Of a stretch of 64,000 nucleotides of DNA, positions 17,534 through 25,716 are shown in pieces. The stretch's first letter is position 1. Each line of letters begins with the position of its first letter. The notes beneath the pieces are model-generated. The model did no database searches. It was not told the DNA's origin and saw only the letters and a program-made list of their open reading frames with translations. A program made the position numbers and the translations under genes. The stretch covers positions 96,687 to 160,686 of the forward strand of contig NZ_AUCG01000001.1 in NCBI RefSeq assembly GCF_000429645.1, written 5' to 3'. The stretch comes from Niveispirillum irakense DSM 11586 (lineage in GTDB: Bacteria > Pseudomonadota > Alphaproteobacteria > Azospirillales > Azospirillaceae).

Positions 17534-18679
17534 GTGCAAGGATCGAAGGTCGCCATCACCGGGGTCGCGGAGACCCCGATGGTGCGCTCCAGCCCGCATA
17601 GCCTGCTGAAGCTTGAAACTGACGCCTGCTTTGCCGCCATCGAAGATGCCGGCCTGCAGGTGCGGGATATCGACGGCATCGTCTGCAATCGCAACACCCA
17701 CAGCGCCGATGAGATCGGTTTCGCCCTGGGCTTGGAACGGCGGCCCTTCACCGCCGTCACCGATACGGTGGGCGGCACCGCGCCGGCAGGCCAGGCCCTG
17801 GTGCTGGCGCAACTGGCGATCGAGGCGGGGTTGGCCCGCCATGTGCTGGTCCCCTACGCCTTCCAGGCCACACGACCAGGCGGTCCTTATGGCTTTCATT
17901 CGCGCGAGCCGCTGAAAGCAGACCTGGAAATGCCGGTAGGTTACTTCGGCCAGGCCTCTTATTTCGCCATGATGGCCAACCGCTACGCCCATGAACATGG
18001 GCTGACGGAGGAGGAACTGGCGGCGGTGTCCATCACCTATCGCCGCTGGGCAATGTTGAACCCCGCAGCGCAGAAGCGCGAACCGCTGGATCTGGACGCC
18101 TATCGCCAGTCGCCCATGATCTCCACCCCGCTGCGGGTGGCCGATTGCTGCCTGATGACCGATGCCGGGGCCGCCTATATCGTCAGCGCCGTCGACCGGG
18201 CACGCGACATGCCGCATCCGGTGGTCACCGTGGCCGGGGTCGGCATGGACACCAACCGCTGGCCGCAATCGGTGGTGTTCACGCAGAAGCCCGATATCCT
18301 TGACTATCCCGCCCGGCAATCGGCCGCGGACGCCTATGCCATGGCCGGGGTCGCAGCCAAAGACCTGGATTTAGCCCAGATCTATGACGGGTTCAGCATC
18401 TCGGCCCTGTTGCAGACCGAAATGCTGGGCCTGTGCGGGACAGGCGAAGGCGGGCGCTTCTATCTGGACGGCCATGGCCTGCCCGGCGGGCGTTTACCTA
18501 TCAATACCAGCGGCGGCCATCTGGCTGGCGGCTATCTGCCCGGCATCACCCTGCTGGTGGAGGGCGTGCGGCAGTTGCGCGGGGCACGCGGCGAGGGTCA
18601 GGTGAAGGATGCGCGCCTTTGCGCCGTCACCGGCCTGGGCGGCAATTCCCATTCCACCACCATCCTGGCGAGGGACTGA
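17534..18679 (+). CDS. Thiolase-superfamily lipid-transfer-like protein (Ltp2/SCP2-thiolase type)
   Basis: 381 residues with the thiolase fold: AITGVAETPMVR start, a long N-terminal half, and C-terminal NTSGGHLAGG and GGNSHSTT. The nucleophilic Cys expected in the first half is absent: DTVGGTAPAGQALVLAQ (about 76-92) has no Cys. The final His region is kept. This matches Ltp2-type retro-aldolases better than true thiolases. The GTG at 17534 is chosen because AGGAGG lies 9 bases upstream. One base separates its stop from the DUF35 gene, and Ltp2 enzymes work in complex with a DUF35 protein. The inferred role is C-C cleavage of a beta-hydroxyacyl-CoA. Confidence 0.85.
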   Translation: MQGSKVAITGVAETPMVRSSPHSLLKLETDACFAAIEDAGLQVRDIDGIVCNRNTHSADEIGFALGLERRPFTAVTDTVGGTAPAGQALVLAQLAIEAGLARHVLVPYAFQATRPGGPYGFHSREPLKADLEMPVGYFGQASYFAMMANRYAHEHGLTEEELAAVSITYRRWAMLNPAAQKREPLDLDAYRQSPMISTPLRVADCCLMTDAGAAYIVSAVDRARDMPHPVVTVAGVGMDTNRWPQSVVFTQKPDILDYPARQSAADAYAMAGVAAKDLDLAQIYDGFSISALLQTEMLGLCGTGEGGRFYLDGHGLPGGRLPINTSGGHLAGGYLPGITLLVEGVRQLRGARGEGQVKDARLCAVTGLGGNSHSTTILARD

Positions 18680-18680
18680 C

Positions 18681-19091
18681 ATGGGCATCCCGATCCACCC
18701 TCCCCGCTTCGAAAGCGACCTACTGAAGCCCTTCTATGACGGGCTGGCAGCGGGTGAGTTGCGCCTGACCTTCAGCACGACCACGGGGGAGCCCGTCTGG
18801 TACCCGCCGGAGATCGTGCCGGGCGACCCGGCGGCGAAACTGGAATGGCGCAAAGTGTCACCCGTCGGTACGGTCTACAGCTTCACCACCATCACCCGCA
18901 GCCTGCTGCCCGGCGACCATAAGGCGGAAGTGCCGTTCACAGTCGTGCTGTTCTGTTCCGATGACGCGCCCCATGCCCGCGTGCCGGGTCTGTTCGTGGG
19001 CGAGGGTCCGGCCGCCTGCGGTATGCGGGTGCGGCTGTCGCCCGTGCAGGCGGGGGATCATATCGTCGCCGGCTTCGCGCCGGTGGAATAG
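18681..19091 (+). CDS. DUF35 OB-fold protein, partner of the thiolase-like enzyme
   Basis: 136 residues. The OB-fold part (GTVYSFTTITRSLLPG, VPFTVVLF, RVRLSPVQAGDHIVAGF) is typical of DUF35 proteins that bind acyl-CoA and complete thiolase-like or aldolase partners. The usual N-terminal rubredoxin-like zinc ribbon is degenerate: at about 25-45 the residues read STTTGEPVWYPPEI, with no C-x2-C knuckles. It is translationally coupled to the upstream gene (1-base gap). Confidence 0.85.
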   Translation: MGIPIHPPRFESDLLKPFYDGLAAGELRLTFSTTTGEPVWYPPEIVPGDPAAKLEWRKVSPVGTVYSFTTITRSLLPGDHKAEVPFTVVLFCSDDAPHARVPGLFVGEGPAACGMRVRLSPVQAGDHIVAGFAPVE

Positions 19092-19103
19092 GGAGGAAGC
19101 GTC

Positions 19104-20129
19104 ATGCATCGCCGCACCCTGATCCGGTCGCTGGGCGCGGCCGGAATTGCCCTCTCTCTGCCCGGTTGCGCCCTGAAGCCCCAGGCCAACACCCTGGCAG
19201 TGGCCGATTTCCAGACCATCGTGACCGGGCTGGACAAGGCGGAAGGCATCGCCATCGCCGATGATGGCCGCCTCTACCTCTCCAACGGCAAGTCGGCCAT
19301 CCTGGTCCGGGAAGTGGACGGAACGCTCCGCCCTGTCGGGACACCGTCGGGGGTCAATGGCGTGGCGCTGGACCGGCAAGGCCGGGTGATCCTGGCGAAT
19401 TTCGGCCTGCTGACCAACTCACCCGGCTCCCTGCAGCGCCTGGACCCGGCAACGGGGGCCCTGGAAACGCTTGCGGACGCCGTTGACGGGCGGCGGCTGG
19501 TGGCCTCCAACTTCCCTGTCCTGGCCCGCGATGGCAGCATCTATTGCACCCACAGCACCTGGTCGGAACCGGCAAGGATCGGCACGACCATCCCCGCCGG
19601 CTTCGTCTATCGCGTGACGCCGGACGGCGCGGTCGATCTGGTGGCAGGCGGCCTGCGCGGGGCCAATGGCTGCTGCCTGGACAGGGGAGAGAAATACCTC
19701 TATGTCGCGCTGACCGCAGCCGGTCGCATCGTGCGCCTGCCACGACGTAAGGATAGCAGCCTGGGGCCCGCAGAGGATTTCGGCCCTGTGCTGGGGGACG
19801 TGACGCCCGATGCCATGTTCCAGGATATCCTGAAGCTGGATGCGGCAGCCCAGGCGAAACTGGGCTATCCGGACGGGCTGGCCTTCGATGCGGTCGGCAA
19901 TCTCTGGGTCACCCTGCCCTTTGCCAACAAGCTGGTCATGCTGACCCCGACCGGCAAGGTGGTGGAGATGCTGCACGATCCCGCCGGCACGCTGCTGAAC
20001 CGCCCCACCAACCTGGCGTGGGGCGGGCCGGGGCGGCGGGACCTGCATGTCGTTTCCCGTGGCACCGGCAGTATCATCCGGGTGCGGACGGCGGTGGCGG
20101 GTTTGGCGCTGGCGCATCAGGCTGGGTGA
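19104..20129 (+). CDS. SMP-30/gluconolactonase-like beta-propeller lipoprotein
   Basis: 341 residues. The start HRRTLIRSLGAAGIALSLPGC gives a lipobox (LPGC) and two Arg residues that could be a weak Tat signal. The mature part shows repeated propeller strands (EGIAIADDGRLYLSNG, NGVALDRQGRVILANF, PDGLAFDAVGNLWVTLP) as in SMP-30/strictosidine-synthase-like hydrolases. Members hydrolyse lactones or act as binding proteins. GGGAGGAA precedes the ATG. It is the last gene of the plus-strand unit and overlaps the convergent MFS gene by 13 bases. A periplasmic lactonase acting after the quinohemoprotein dehydrogenase is possible but unproven. Confidence 0.8.
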   Translation: MHRRTLIRSLGAAGIALSLPGCALKPQANTLAVADFQTIVTGLDKAEGIAIADDGRLYLSNGKSAILVREVDGTLRPVGTPSGVNGVALDRQGRVILANFGLLTNSPGSLQRLDPATGALETLADAVDGRRLVASNFPVLARDGSIYCTHSTWSEPARIGTTIPAGFVYRVTPDGAVDLVAGGLRGANGCCLDRGEKYLYVALTAAGRIVRLPRRKDSSLGPAEDFGPVLGDVTPDAMFQDILKLDAAAQAKLGYPDGLAFDAVGNLWVTLPFANKLVMLTPTGKVVEMLHDPAGTLLNRPTNLAWGGPGRRDLHVVSRGTGSIIRVRTAVAGLALAHQAG

Positions 20130-21436
20130 TCGCCCAGCCGCCGCAGCATCGCCCCGCGCCCACTGGCCAACATCCCCACCGCCGGCAACAGCAGCAACGG
20201 TACCGTCAGCAGCAGCGACAGCCCCACCTGCCGCTCGTCCCCCAGCAGCTTGTCGGTGATGAAGCCAACCATGGCCGGACCCAGCGCCATGGCGATCAGG
20301 CCGGTGACCACTACATAAAGCGCCGATACCCGACCGCGCAGGGTGGGCGGTGTCACCACCTGGGTGATGGCCGGCCCCATGCTGGCCGTGGACAGGACGC
20401 AAGCCATGAACAGGGTGAACAGAACCACCGACACCCAAGCATCAGGCACCAGCACCGAGGCGACGGCACAGGGTGCCGCCAGCAGCACGGTCACCACGCA
20501 CCAGAACAGGTGCGCGTCACGCCGACCGCGCTTGAACATCCTGTCCACCACCCAGCCATGCAGCGGCAGGGTTGCCGCCCCCACGATCTGCGCCACACCC
20601 AGCACCATCCCCACCTGCGCCGGTGCCCAACCATGGATGCGGATGAAATAGGTGGGCATCCAGAGCTGAAAACCGATGGTCACGGCATAGGTGGTGCCAA
20701 AGCCCAGGAAGATTGCCGCATAGAGCCGCTTATGGTCGCGCAGAAAGGCGATGGCCGGACCATAGCCGATGGCAGCGGGCCGACTGCGCCGCGCAGGTTC
20801 TTTGAACAGGAACACCAGCAAGGCCAGCACCACCCCCGGCAAGCCGGTGACGATGAACACGAATTGCCAGGGCTGCACTGTCCCCAGCAGCGGCAGGTGC
20901 ACCGGCCCCGCCGCCATGGCCATGGCAACGATGGGGCCCCCCAGCAGGAAAACGATGCCGGCCCCCATCACCCCGCCCATGACGAAGATCGACATGGCCA
21001 GCGACACCCGATGCGGCGGGAAACTGTCGCCGATGATGGAATAACTGCCGGTCCCAAAGCCCGACTGCCCCGCCCCCACACCGGCCCGGGCCACGAACAG
21101 CTCCCCGAACCCGCGCGCCAGCCCGCAGGCCGTGGCTGCCACACTCCACAGGGTGATGGCACCATACAGCACCAGCCGCCGGCTGAACCGGTCCAGCCCG
21201 ACACCTACGGGAATGGCGCACAGGCAGAACAGCAGCGCGAAGGCTGGGCCTTGCAACAGGCTGATCTGGAAATCGGAAAGTCCCAGATCGCGCTTCATCG
21301 GCTCCACCAGCAGCGCGATGATGTAACGATCGGTCAGCGACAGGATATAAAGCGCGAACAGCACCGCCACCGTCACCCAGCCTGTGGCAGGACTGGGATA
21401 GGCGGCACTGTCCGGCCCGGTTTGGGTCCGGTCCAT
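20117..21436 (-). CDS. MFS transporter (spinster-like)
   Basis: 439 residues with about 12 hydrophobic segments. The loop after helix 2 (GVGLDRFSRRLVLYG) is the MFS motif A region, and ALYILSLTDRYIIALLVEPMKRDLGLSDFQISLLQG is the conserved first-helix region of the spinster-type subgroup. A clear paralogue is encoded at 30832-32217. It is downstream of the P450/ferredoxin genes on the same strand, 84 bases after the 2Fe-2S ferredoxin, and probably imports or exports a lipophilic organic acid of the pathway. The 3' end overlaps that of the SMP-30 gene. Confidence 0.9.
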   Translation of the reverse strand: MDRTQTGPDSAAYPSPATGWVTVAVLFALYILSLTDRYIIALLVEPMKRDLGLSDFQISLLQGPAFALLFCLCAIPVGVGLDRFSRRLVLYGAITLWSVAATACGLARGFGELFVARAGVGAGQSGFGTGSYSIIGDSFPPHRVSLAMSIFVMGGVMGAGIVFLLGGPIVAMAMAAGPVHLPLLGTVQPWQFVFIVTGLPGVVLALLVFLFKEPARRSRPAAIGYGPAIAFLRDHKRLYAAIFLGFGTTYAVTIGFQLWMPTYFIRIHGWAPAQVGMVLGVAQIVGAATLPLHGWVVDRMFKRGRRDAHLFWCVVTVLLAAPCAVASVLVPDAWVSVVLFTLFMACVLSTASMGPAITQVVTPPTLRGRVSALYVVVTGLIAMALGPAMVGFITDKLLGDERQVGLSLLLTVPLLLLPAVGMLASGRGAMLRRLGDHPA

Positions 21437-21477
21437 GGGATATCCTTATGAAGACGCTGTTTTCGGCGCCTCCTTCT

Positions 21478-21502
21478 CCGTCATCCCGGCTTGCGCCGGG
21501 AT
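21478..21502. repeat. REP-like hairpin
   Basis: CCGTCATCCCGGC continues into a perfect 8-bp stem (ATCCCGGC/GCCGGGAT, 4-base loop). The element at 43749 starts with the same 13-base core with one difference, so a small REP-like family is likely. Confidence 0.5.
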
Positions 21503-21520
21503 AGCGGGAGGAAGGTCCGA

Positions 21521-21841
21521 TCAGAACTGCCGCGCCGGCAGGCCAAGCACCAACCCGTCCAGCGCAGGCTGGACGCGGATCTGACAGGACAGGCGGCTTT
21601 CCGCCCGCGGATCGATGGCCATTTCCAGCATGGCCAGTTCGGTATCCGTTGGCGGCGGCAGTGCCCCAACCCAGGCCGGATCGACATAGACATGGCAGGT
21701 GGCGCACGCCATAGCCCCGCCGCAATCGCCCAGGATACCGTCCAGCCCGTCGGCCACCGCCCCTGCCATCGCCGACCAGCCGTCGGGAATTTCCACTGTC
21801 TCACGCGTGCCGTCGGGCGCCACGAAATGCACCTTTGCCAT
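21521..21841 (-). CDS. [2Fe-2S] ferredoxin, adrenodoxin type
   Basis: 106 residues. Cysteines are arranged as DCGGAMACATCH followed by SCQI about 45 residues later: C-x5-C-x2-C-xn-C, the signature of adrenodoxin/putidaredoxin-like ferredoxins that feed P450s and hydroxylases. It is the third gene of the P450 operon, 3 bases after the 3Fe-4S ferredoxin. No ferredoxin reductase gene is seen in the window, so it must be recruited from elsewhere. Confidence 0.93.
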   Translation of the reverse strand: MAKVHFVAPDGTRETVEIPDGWSAMAGAVADGLDGILGDCGGAMACATCHVYVDPAWVGALPPPTDTELAMLEMAIDPRAESRLSCQIRVQPALDGLVLGLPARQF

Positions 21842-21844
21842 GGC

Positions 21845-22051
21845 TCACCCCGCATCCGGCTGATCGACTATGAACAGCGCGCGTTCGGGGCAGGATCGCA
21901 CCCCGCGCTGGGCCAGCGCCTCCTGTCCCGCCGGCACTTCAATATCGCCCGGCAGGATATAGCCGGCATCGTCCAACTGGAAAATCTCTGGCGCCAGGGC
22001 ATAGCAGCGGGCATGGCCCTGGCAGATATTCGGCTTCACGCTGATGCGCAT
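21845..22051 (-). CDS. Small [3Fe-4S]-type ferredoxin linked to P450
   Basis: 68 residues. NICQGHARC gives C-x5-C with a His in the middle, and RSCPERAL provides the last cysteine with the following Pro. Only three cluster cysteines are present, as in the 3Fe-4S ferredoxins that partner bacterial P450s. It sits 3 bases after the P450 gene. Its presence together with a 2Fe-2S ferredoxin in the same operon is unusual. Confidence 0.9.
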   Translation of the reverse strand: MRISVKPNICQGHARCYALAPEIFQLDDAGYILPGDIEVPAGQEALAQRGVRSCPERALFIVDQPDAG

Positions 22052-22054
22052 TCC

Positions 22055-23275
22055 TCAGCCCTCCCAATCCAGCACGACATTCTCGATCCCGAACACATGC
22101 CCGCCATAGGTCAGCGGCGCGGTACCCGGCTTGATGCGGAAATGCGGGATGCGGGCCAGGAATTCCTCCAGCCCGATGATCAGTTCGCGCCGCGCCAGAT
22201 GGGAGCCCAGGCAGCGATGCGGGCCATAGGCGAAAGCCGTGTGGCGATTATTGTCGCGGGCCAGATCAATGCGTTCCGGATCGGGAAACTCCGCCGGGTC
22301 GCGGTTGGCGATCATGGTGGGACAGGAAACAAGGTCGCCCGCCTTGATCAGGATGCCGTCGAAATCATAATCCTTCACGGCCGTGCGCAGCATCTGCACC
22401 GTGGAATAGGCGCGGAAGAACTCCTCCACCGCCGGCTTGATCAGATCACGATCCTCGCGCAGGCGCTGCTGGTCTTGCCCATGCTTGGCCAGATGGCAGA
22501 GGTCGAAACCCAAGGCGGCCGCCACCGTGTCCAGCCCCGCCTCGAACAGCAGCACGGCGATGCCCAGGATTTCCTTGTCGGTCAGGGGCCGGTCCTTGAT
22601 CCTGGCCTGTAACAGGAACCCGACGAAATCATCAGCCGGCTCCCGCTTGCGCTGCTCCAGCAGCCCGCGCATGAAATCCACGACGGTGCGCATGGCCGCC
22701 AGCCGCTTTTCCAGCGTGCCGTGGAACTGATCGTCAGCCCAGCCCAGGAACTCATCCCGGCGGTCATCCGACACGCCCAGGAACTGTAAAAACACGCCCA
22801 CGGCAAAGGGGAAGGCGAAATCATTCATGACCTCGCAACTGCCTTTTTCCTTGAACCCCTCGATCAGGCGCACCGCGCGTTCGCGGGCACCGGCCTCCAT
22901 CGCGTCCACCCGCTTGGGCGACAGAAGCGGGTTCAGCAAGGCGCGATAGGCCTGGTGGTCGGGCGGGTCCACCTCCAGCGGCACCATGGGCAAATCCTCG
23001 CCCAGCGCGGCCTTGAAGATGCCCCGGTAGCTGGAAAAGGTTTCCGGGTTTTGCAGAATACGTCGCTGGTCGTCGGCACGGGTGATGACCCAGGTGCCGC
23101 GCCCGTCATAGGTATTGGCCGGCGCAAAGAAGACCGGCGGCCCGCTGTAATGCACAAAACTGAGTGCTGCCTGCGGATTGCCATTGGGCGTGGGTGCCAT
23201 GCCCGGCGATCTGAAATAGCTGAAATCCCGTACCAGGCCCGGCGGCACATGGTCGGGGATGGCGTGCGGCTGCAT
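22055..23275 (-). CDS. Cytochrome P450
   Basis: 406 residues, soluble bacterial type. The heme-thiolate loop FAYGPHRCLG is at about 347-356. The I-helix has EAGLDTVAAAL, with Val where Thr often follows DT. The K-helix ExxR is EEFFR. The ATG at 23275 is 5 bases after AGGAGG; upstream in-frame codons reach into the divergent operator. It is first in an operon with two ferredoxins and a transporter, and divergent from a TetR gene. The family inserts one oxygen atom into an unactivated C-H bond. Substrate unknown; a terpenoid, steroid or alkyl carboxylic acid would fit the neighbourhood. Confidence 0.95.
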   Translation of the reverse strand: MQPHAIPDHVPPGLVRDFSYFRSPGMAPTPNGNPQAALSFVHYSGPPVFFAPANTYDGRGTWVITRADDQRRILQNPETFSSYRGIFKAALGEDLPMVPLEVDPPDHQAYRALLNPLLSPKRVDAMEAGARERAVRLIEGFKEKGSCEVMNDFAFPFAVGVFLQFLGVSDDRRDEFLGWADDQFHGTLEKRLAAMRTVVDFMRGLLEQRKREPADDFVGFLLQARIKDRPLTDKEILGIAVLLFEAGLDTVAAALGFDLCHLAKHGQDQQRLREDRDLIKPAVEEFFRAYSTVQMLRTAVKDYDFDGILIKAGDLVSCPTMIANRDPAEFPDPERIDLARDNNRHTAFAYGPHRCLGSHLARRELIIGLEEFLARIPHFRIKPGTAPLTYGGHVFGIENVVLDWEG

Positions 23276-23333
23276 CGCATCCTCCTGCTTGTCGGCGGCC
23301 TTGCGTGGCCGCTCCTCCCTGACCCGAACTATG

Positions 23334-23366
23334 AATATAAAACATTCGTTGTACAACGCATGTTTT
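23334..23366. promoter_or_regulatory. Near-perfect 28-bp palindromic operator between P450 and TetR genes
   Basis: AAAACATTCGTTGT (23339-23352) is followed directly by its reverse complement ACAACGCATGTTTT (23353-23366), with one mismatched pair. A minus-strand -10-like TATATT (23334-23339) abuts the palindrome. This is a strong candidate site for the adjacent TetR protein to repress the P450 operon and itself. Confidence 0.8.
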
Positions 23367-23456
23367 TGCACCGGTGAGCATTTTTACACAGGACTTCACA
23401 CATGCCTTGCCCGCTTGTTAGAACAAGCGTCGCAGAACAGGGGAAGGACAAGGCCG

Positions 23457-24017
23457 ATGCCCGTCGCCGTTGACAGTGACCAGCGCCGCACGGATGTCGC
23501 CGGCGCCGCCGCCGACCTGATCATCGAGGGCGGGTTGAACGCGGTCACCTTCCGCAACCTGGCGGCCCGGCTGGGCTGCAGCACCACCGTCATCAGCCAT
23601 TATTTCCGCGACCGCAATGCGGTGCTGATGGCCACTTATCAATATAATTTCGACCAAGCCGTGGCCTTGCGTGAGCAGGCCCTGGCGGGACTGCCGGCCG
23701 ATCCCGTGCAGGCGGTGGAGGAATTGCTGCCGGTGGGGCCGCAACAGCGACGGCACTGGATCGTCTGGCAGTGCTTCTGGACGGCGGCCCTGTTCGAGCC
23801 CGGCCTGCTGGCCGAGCATCGCCAGGGGCTGGCCGGCACGCGCGACCGGCTGCGTGATCATTTCACGGCATCGGGGGAGGCGCCCGCGGCAGCAACGCGG
23901 CGGGCGGAGGATATCTGTACCGCGCTTTACGGCATCGCCATGCAGGCGGTGTTCGACCAGGATTACTGGAACGAGGCCCGCCAACGCGCTGCATTCCGGC
24001 GGGCGGCAGGGAGATAG
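23457..24017 (+). CDS. TetR family transcriptional regulator of the P450 operon
   Basis: 186 residues. The N-terminal HTH is clear: RRTDVAGAAADLIIEGG, then AVTFRNLAARLGCSTTVISHYF with the recognition helix. The C-terminal half contains the helical ligand pocket (EQALAGLPADPVQAVEELLP onward) and resembles BetI-like TetR proteins. GGAAGGA lies about 9 bases upstream of the ATG. It is divergent from the P450 gene across a 28-bp palindrome, the typical layout for local autoregulated control. Confidence 0.9.
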   Translation: MPVAVDSDQRRTDVAGAAADLIIEGGLNAVTFRNLAARLGCSTTVISHYFRDRNAVLMATYQYNFDQAVALREQALAGLPADPVQAVEELLPVGPQQRRHWIVWQCFWTAALFEPGLLAEHRQGLAGTRDRLRDHFTASGEAPAAATRRAEDICTALYGIAMQAVFDQDYWNEARQRAAFRRAAGR

Positions 24018-24047
24018 GGATCGGTCTTCGGGTTCCTCACCAGCGTT

Positions 24048-25025
24048 CTACCCCGCCGTTACCACCACCTTGCCCACGGCCTTGCGATCCATCACCCAGC
24101 GGATGGCCTCCGGTGTCTCGGCCAGCGTGAAGCGGCGGCTGACATGCGGGCGCAGCTTGCCCTGGACATACCAGTCGAACAGCGTTGCCATATTCGCCAG
24201 ATGCGCCGCCGGCTCATGCTTGGTGAAGGCACCCCAGAACACGCCGATGGCGGCCGATCCTTTGACCAACGGCAGGTTCAGCGGCAGGGACGGGATCTGC
24301 CCGCCGGCGAAGCCGACGATCAGGTGCCTGCCATTCCAGCCCAAGGTGCGGAACGCCGCTTCGGCCAACGTGTCGCCCACGGGGTCCAGCACCACATCGA
24401 CCCCGCGATCACCGGTCAGGGCTTTCACGGCCTGCTTCAGATCCTGGCTTACATAATTCACGCCCTCATCTGCACCCCGCGATCGGGCCAGATCCAGCTT
24501 TTCCGCCGTCGATGCGGCGGCGATGACGCGGGCCCCCATCAGCTTGGCCAGTTCCACCGCACACAGGCCAACCCCGCCGGCTGCGCCCAGCACCAGCACC
24601 GTTTCCCCGACTTGCAACCCGGCCCGCTGCTTCAGCCCGTAAAAGGCCGTGCCATAGACCATGGTGAAGCCGGCAGCCACATCGAAGGGCATGGCATCGG
24701 GAATGGCCAGCACCCGCTCTGCCCGCACCACGATCTGTTCGGCGAAGCCACCCTGGAAGGTGATTGCCGCCACACGGTCGCCGACCTGGAACCCGATGAC
24801 ACCGGGGCCCACGGCATCAATCACACCAGCCACTTCGCTGCCCGGACTGAAGGGCAGCGGCGGCTGGATCTGGTAACGGTTCTGGATGATCAGGCTGTCG
24901 GGGAAATTCACACCCGCCGCCCGCATGGCGATGCGCACCTCCCCGGCACCCGGTTCCGGCGCGGGCCGCTCCAGCAGACGCAGGGCTTCGGGTGGGCCAT
25001 GTTCGGTGCAGATGACGGCCTTCAT
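24048..25025 (-). CDS. NADPH:quinone oxidoreductase-like MDR enzyme
   Basis: 325 residues. MKAVICTEHGPPEALRL is the standard start of zeta-crystallin/quinone oxidoreductases. NADPH binding is shown by VLGAAGGVGLCAVELAKLMG, and no zinc ligands are present. The ATG at 25025 is chosen over an upstream in-frame start that would run into the next gene. It is the last gene of a five-gene minus-strand cluster (acyl-CoA ligase, CoA-transferase, LLM, NTF2-like, QOR). Probable role: reduction of an enone or enoyl-CoA intermediate. Confidence 0.9.
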   Translation of the reverse strand: MKAVICTEHGPPEALRLLERPAPEPGAGEVRIAMRAAGVNFPDSLIIQNRYQIQPPLPFSPGSEVAGVIDAVGPGVIGFQVGDRVAAITFQGGFAEQIVVRAERVLAIPDAMPFDVAAGFTMVYGTAFYGLKQRAGLQVGETVLVLGAAGGVGLCAVELAKLMGARVIAAASTAEKLDLARSRGADEGVNYVSQDLKQAVKALTGDRGVDVVLDPVGDTLAEAAFRTLGWNGRHLIVGFAGGQIPSLPLNLPLVKGSAAIGVFWGAFTKHEPAAHLANMATLFDWYVQGKLRPHVSRRFTLAETPEAIRWVMDRKAVGKVVVTAG

Positions 25026-25030
25026 GTCAC

Positions 25031-25684
25031 TCACCGCCCGGACTGAAACAGGGCGCGCAACTGGTAATAGGGATCGTCCGGCGCGCGCATGCTGTGCTGA
25101 CCGGCGGGCCAGTCGGCATAGGGCTTGGTGGCCGGCAGCACGAAGGACAGGTCGCTGATGCCCCGGCGCTGGATGATCTTCCACACGCCGTTGCGGCGTT
25201 CATGCCGGTCGATATAGCGGCCCTGGAAGAAGGCATCCTCCTCCCCCTCCCCCGACTTCGCCGTGCGGCGATGCTGGGCCAGGTAATAGCATTCGGAGAA
25301 GCCGCGATCGCCATCCACCTCCACCGACACGTTGGAGATATGATGGGCCGTGTATTTCAGCGGCTGTACGATCTTCAGCGCGAAATCGACAAAGGCGGTG
25401 GAGGTGCCGTCGAAGCCACCATGCTTATGGGTGGATTCCGGCCAGAAACAGGCGCGCAACGCCGCCTCATCAAACCTGTCATTGGCACGGGCATAGGCAA
25501 GCAGCAGTTCGGAAATCTGGTGCTGGCTCTCCAGCCGGTCCAGCCGCGACAGCACATCCTTGTCGGTCTTGGCAGCCGCATTTCCGGCCACAGCCCCGGC
25601 GGCGGCCAGCCCGACCGGCAGGGCCAGCAGGCTGCGCAACCCCTGGCGCCGGTTTTGTGCGGGCATGGTGTCGTTACTGTTCAT
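25031..25684 (-). CDS. SnoaL/NTF2-like protein with N-terminal export signal
   Basis: 217 residues. The N-terminus has NRRQGLRSLLALPVGLAAAG, a twin-arginine-like export signal ending near NAAAK. The remainder has an NTF2/SnoaL-like fold: LESQHQISELLLAYARANDRFD, CFWPESTHKHGGF, then ISNVSVEVDGDRG and RNGVWKIIQRRG. Such folds serve as isomerases, dehydratases or ring-hydroxylase-like subunits. The ATG at 25684 has GGAGGAG 9 bases upstream. It lies 5 bases before the quinone oxidoreductase gene. Its catalytic role is unknown. Confidence 0.8.
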   Translation of the reverse strand: MNSNDTMPAQNRRQGLRSLLALPVGLAAAGAVAGNAAAKTDKDVLSRLDRLESQHQISELLLAYARANDRFDEAALRACFWPESTHKHGGFDGTSTAFVDFALKIVQPLKYTAHHISNVSVEVDGDRGFSECYYLAQHRRTAKSGEGEEDAFFQGRYIDRHERRNGVWKIIQRRGISDLSFVLPATKPYADWPAGQHSMRAPDDPYYQLRALFQSGR

Positions 25685-25716
25685 TGTCGGCACTCCTCCC
25701 ATTCAGGCTTTCTGCT

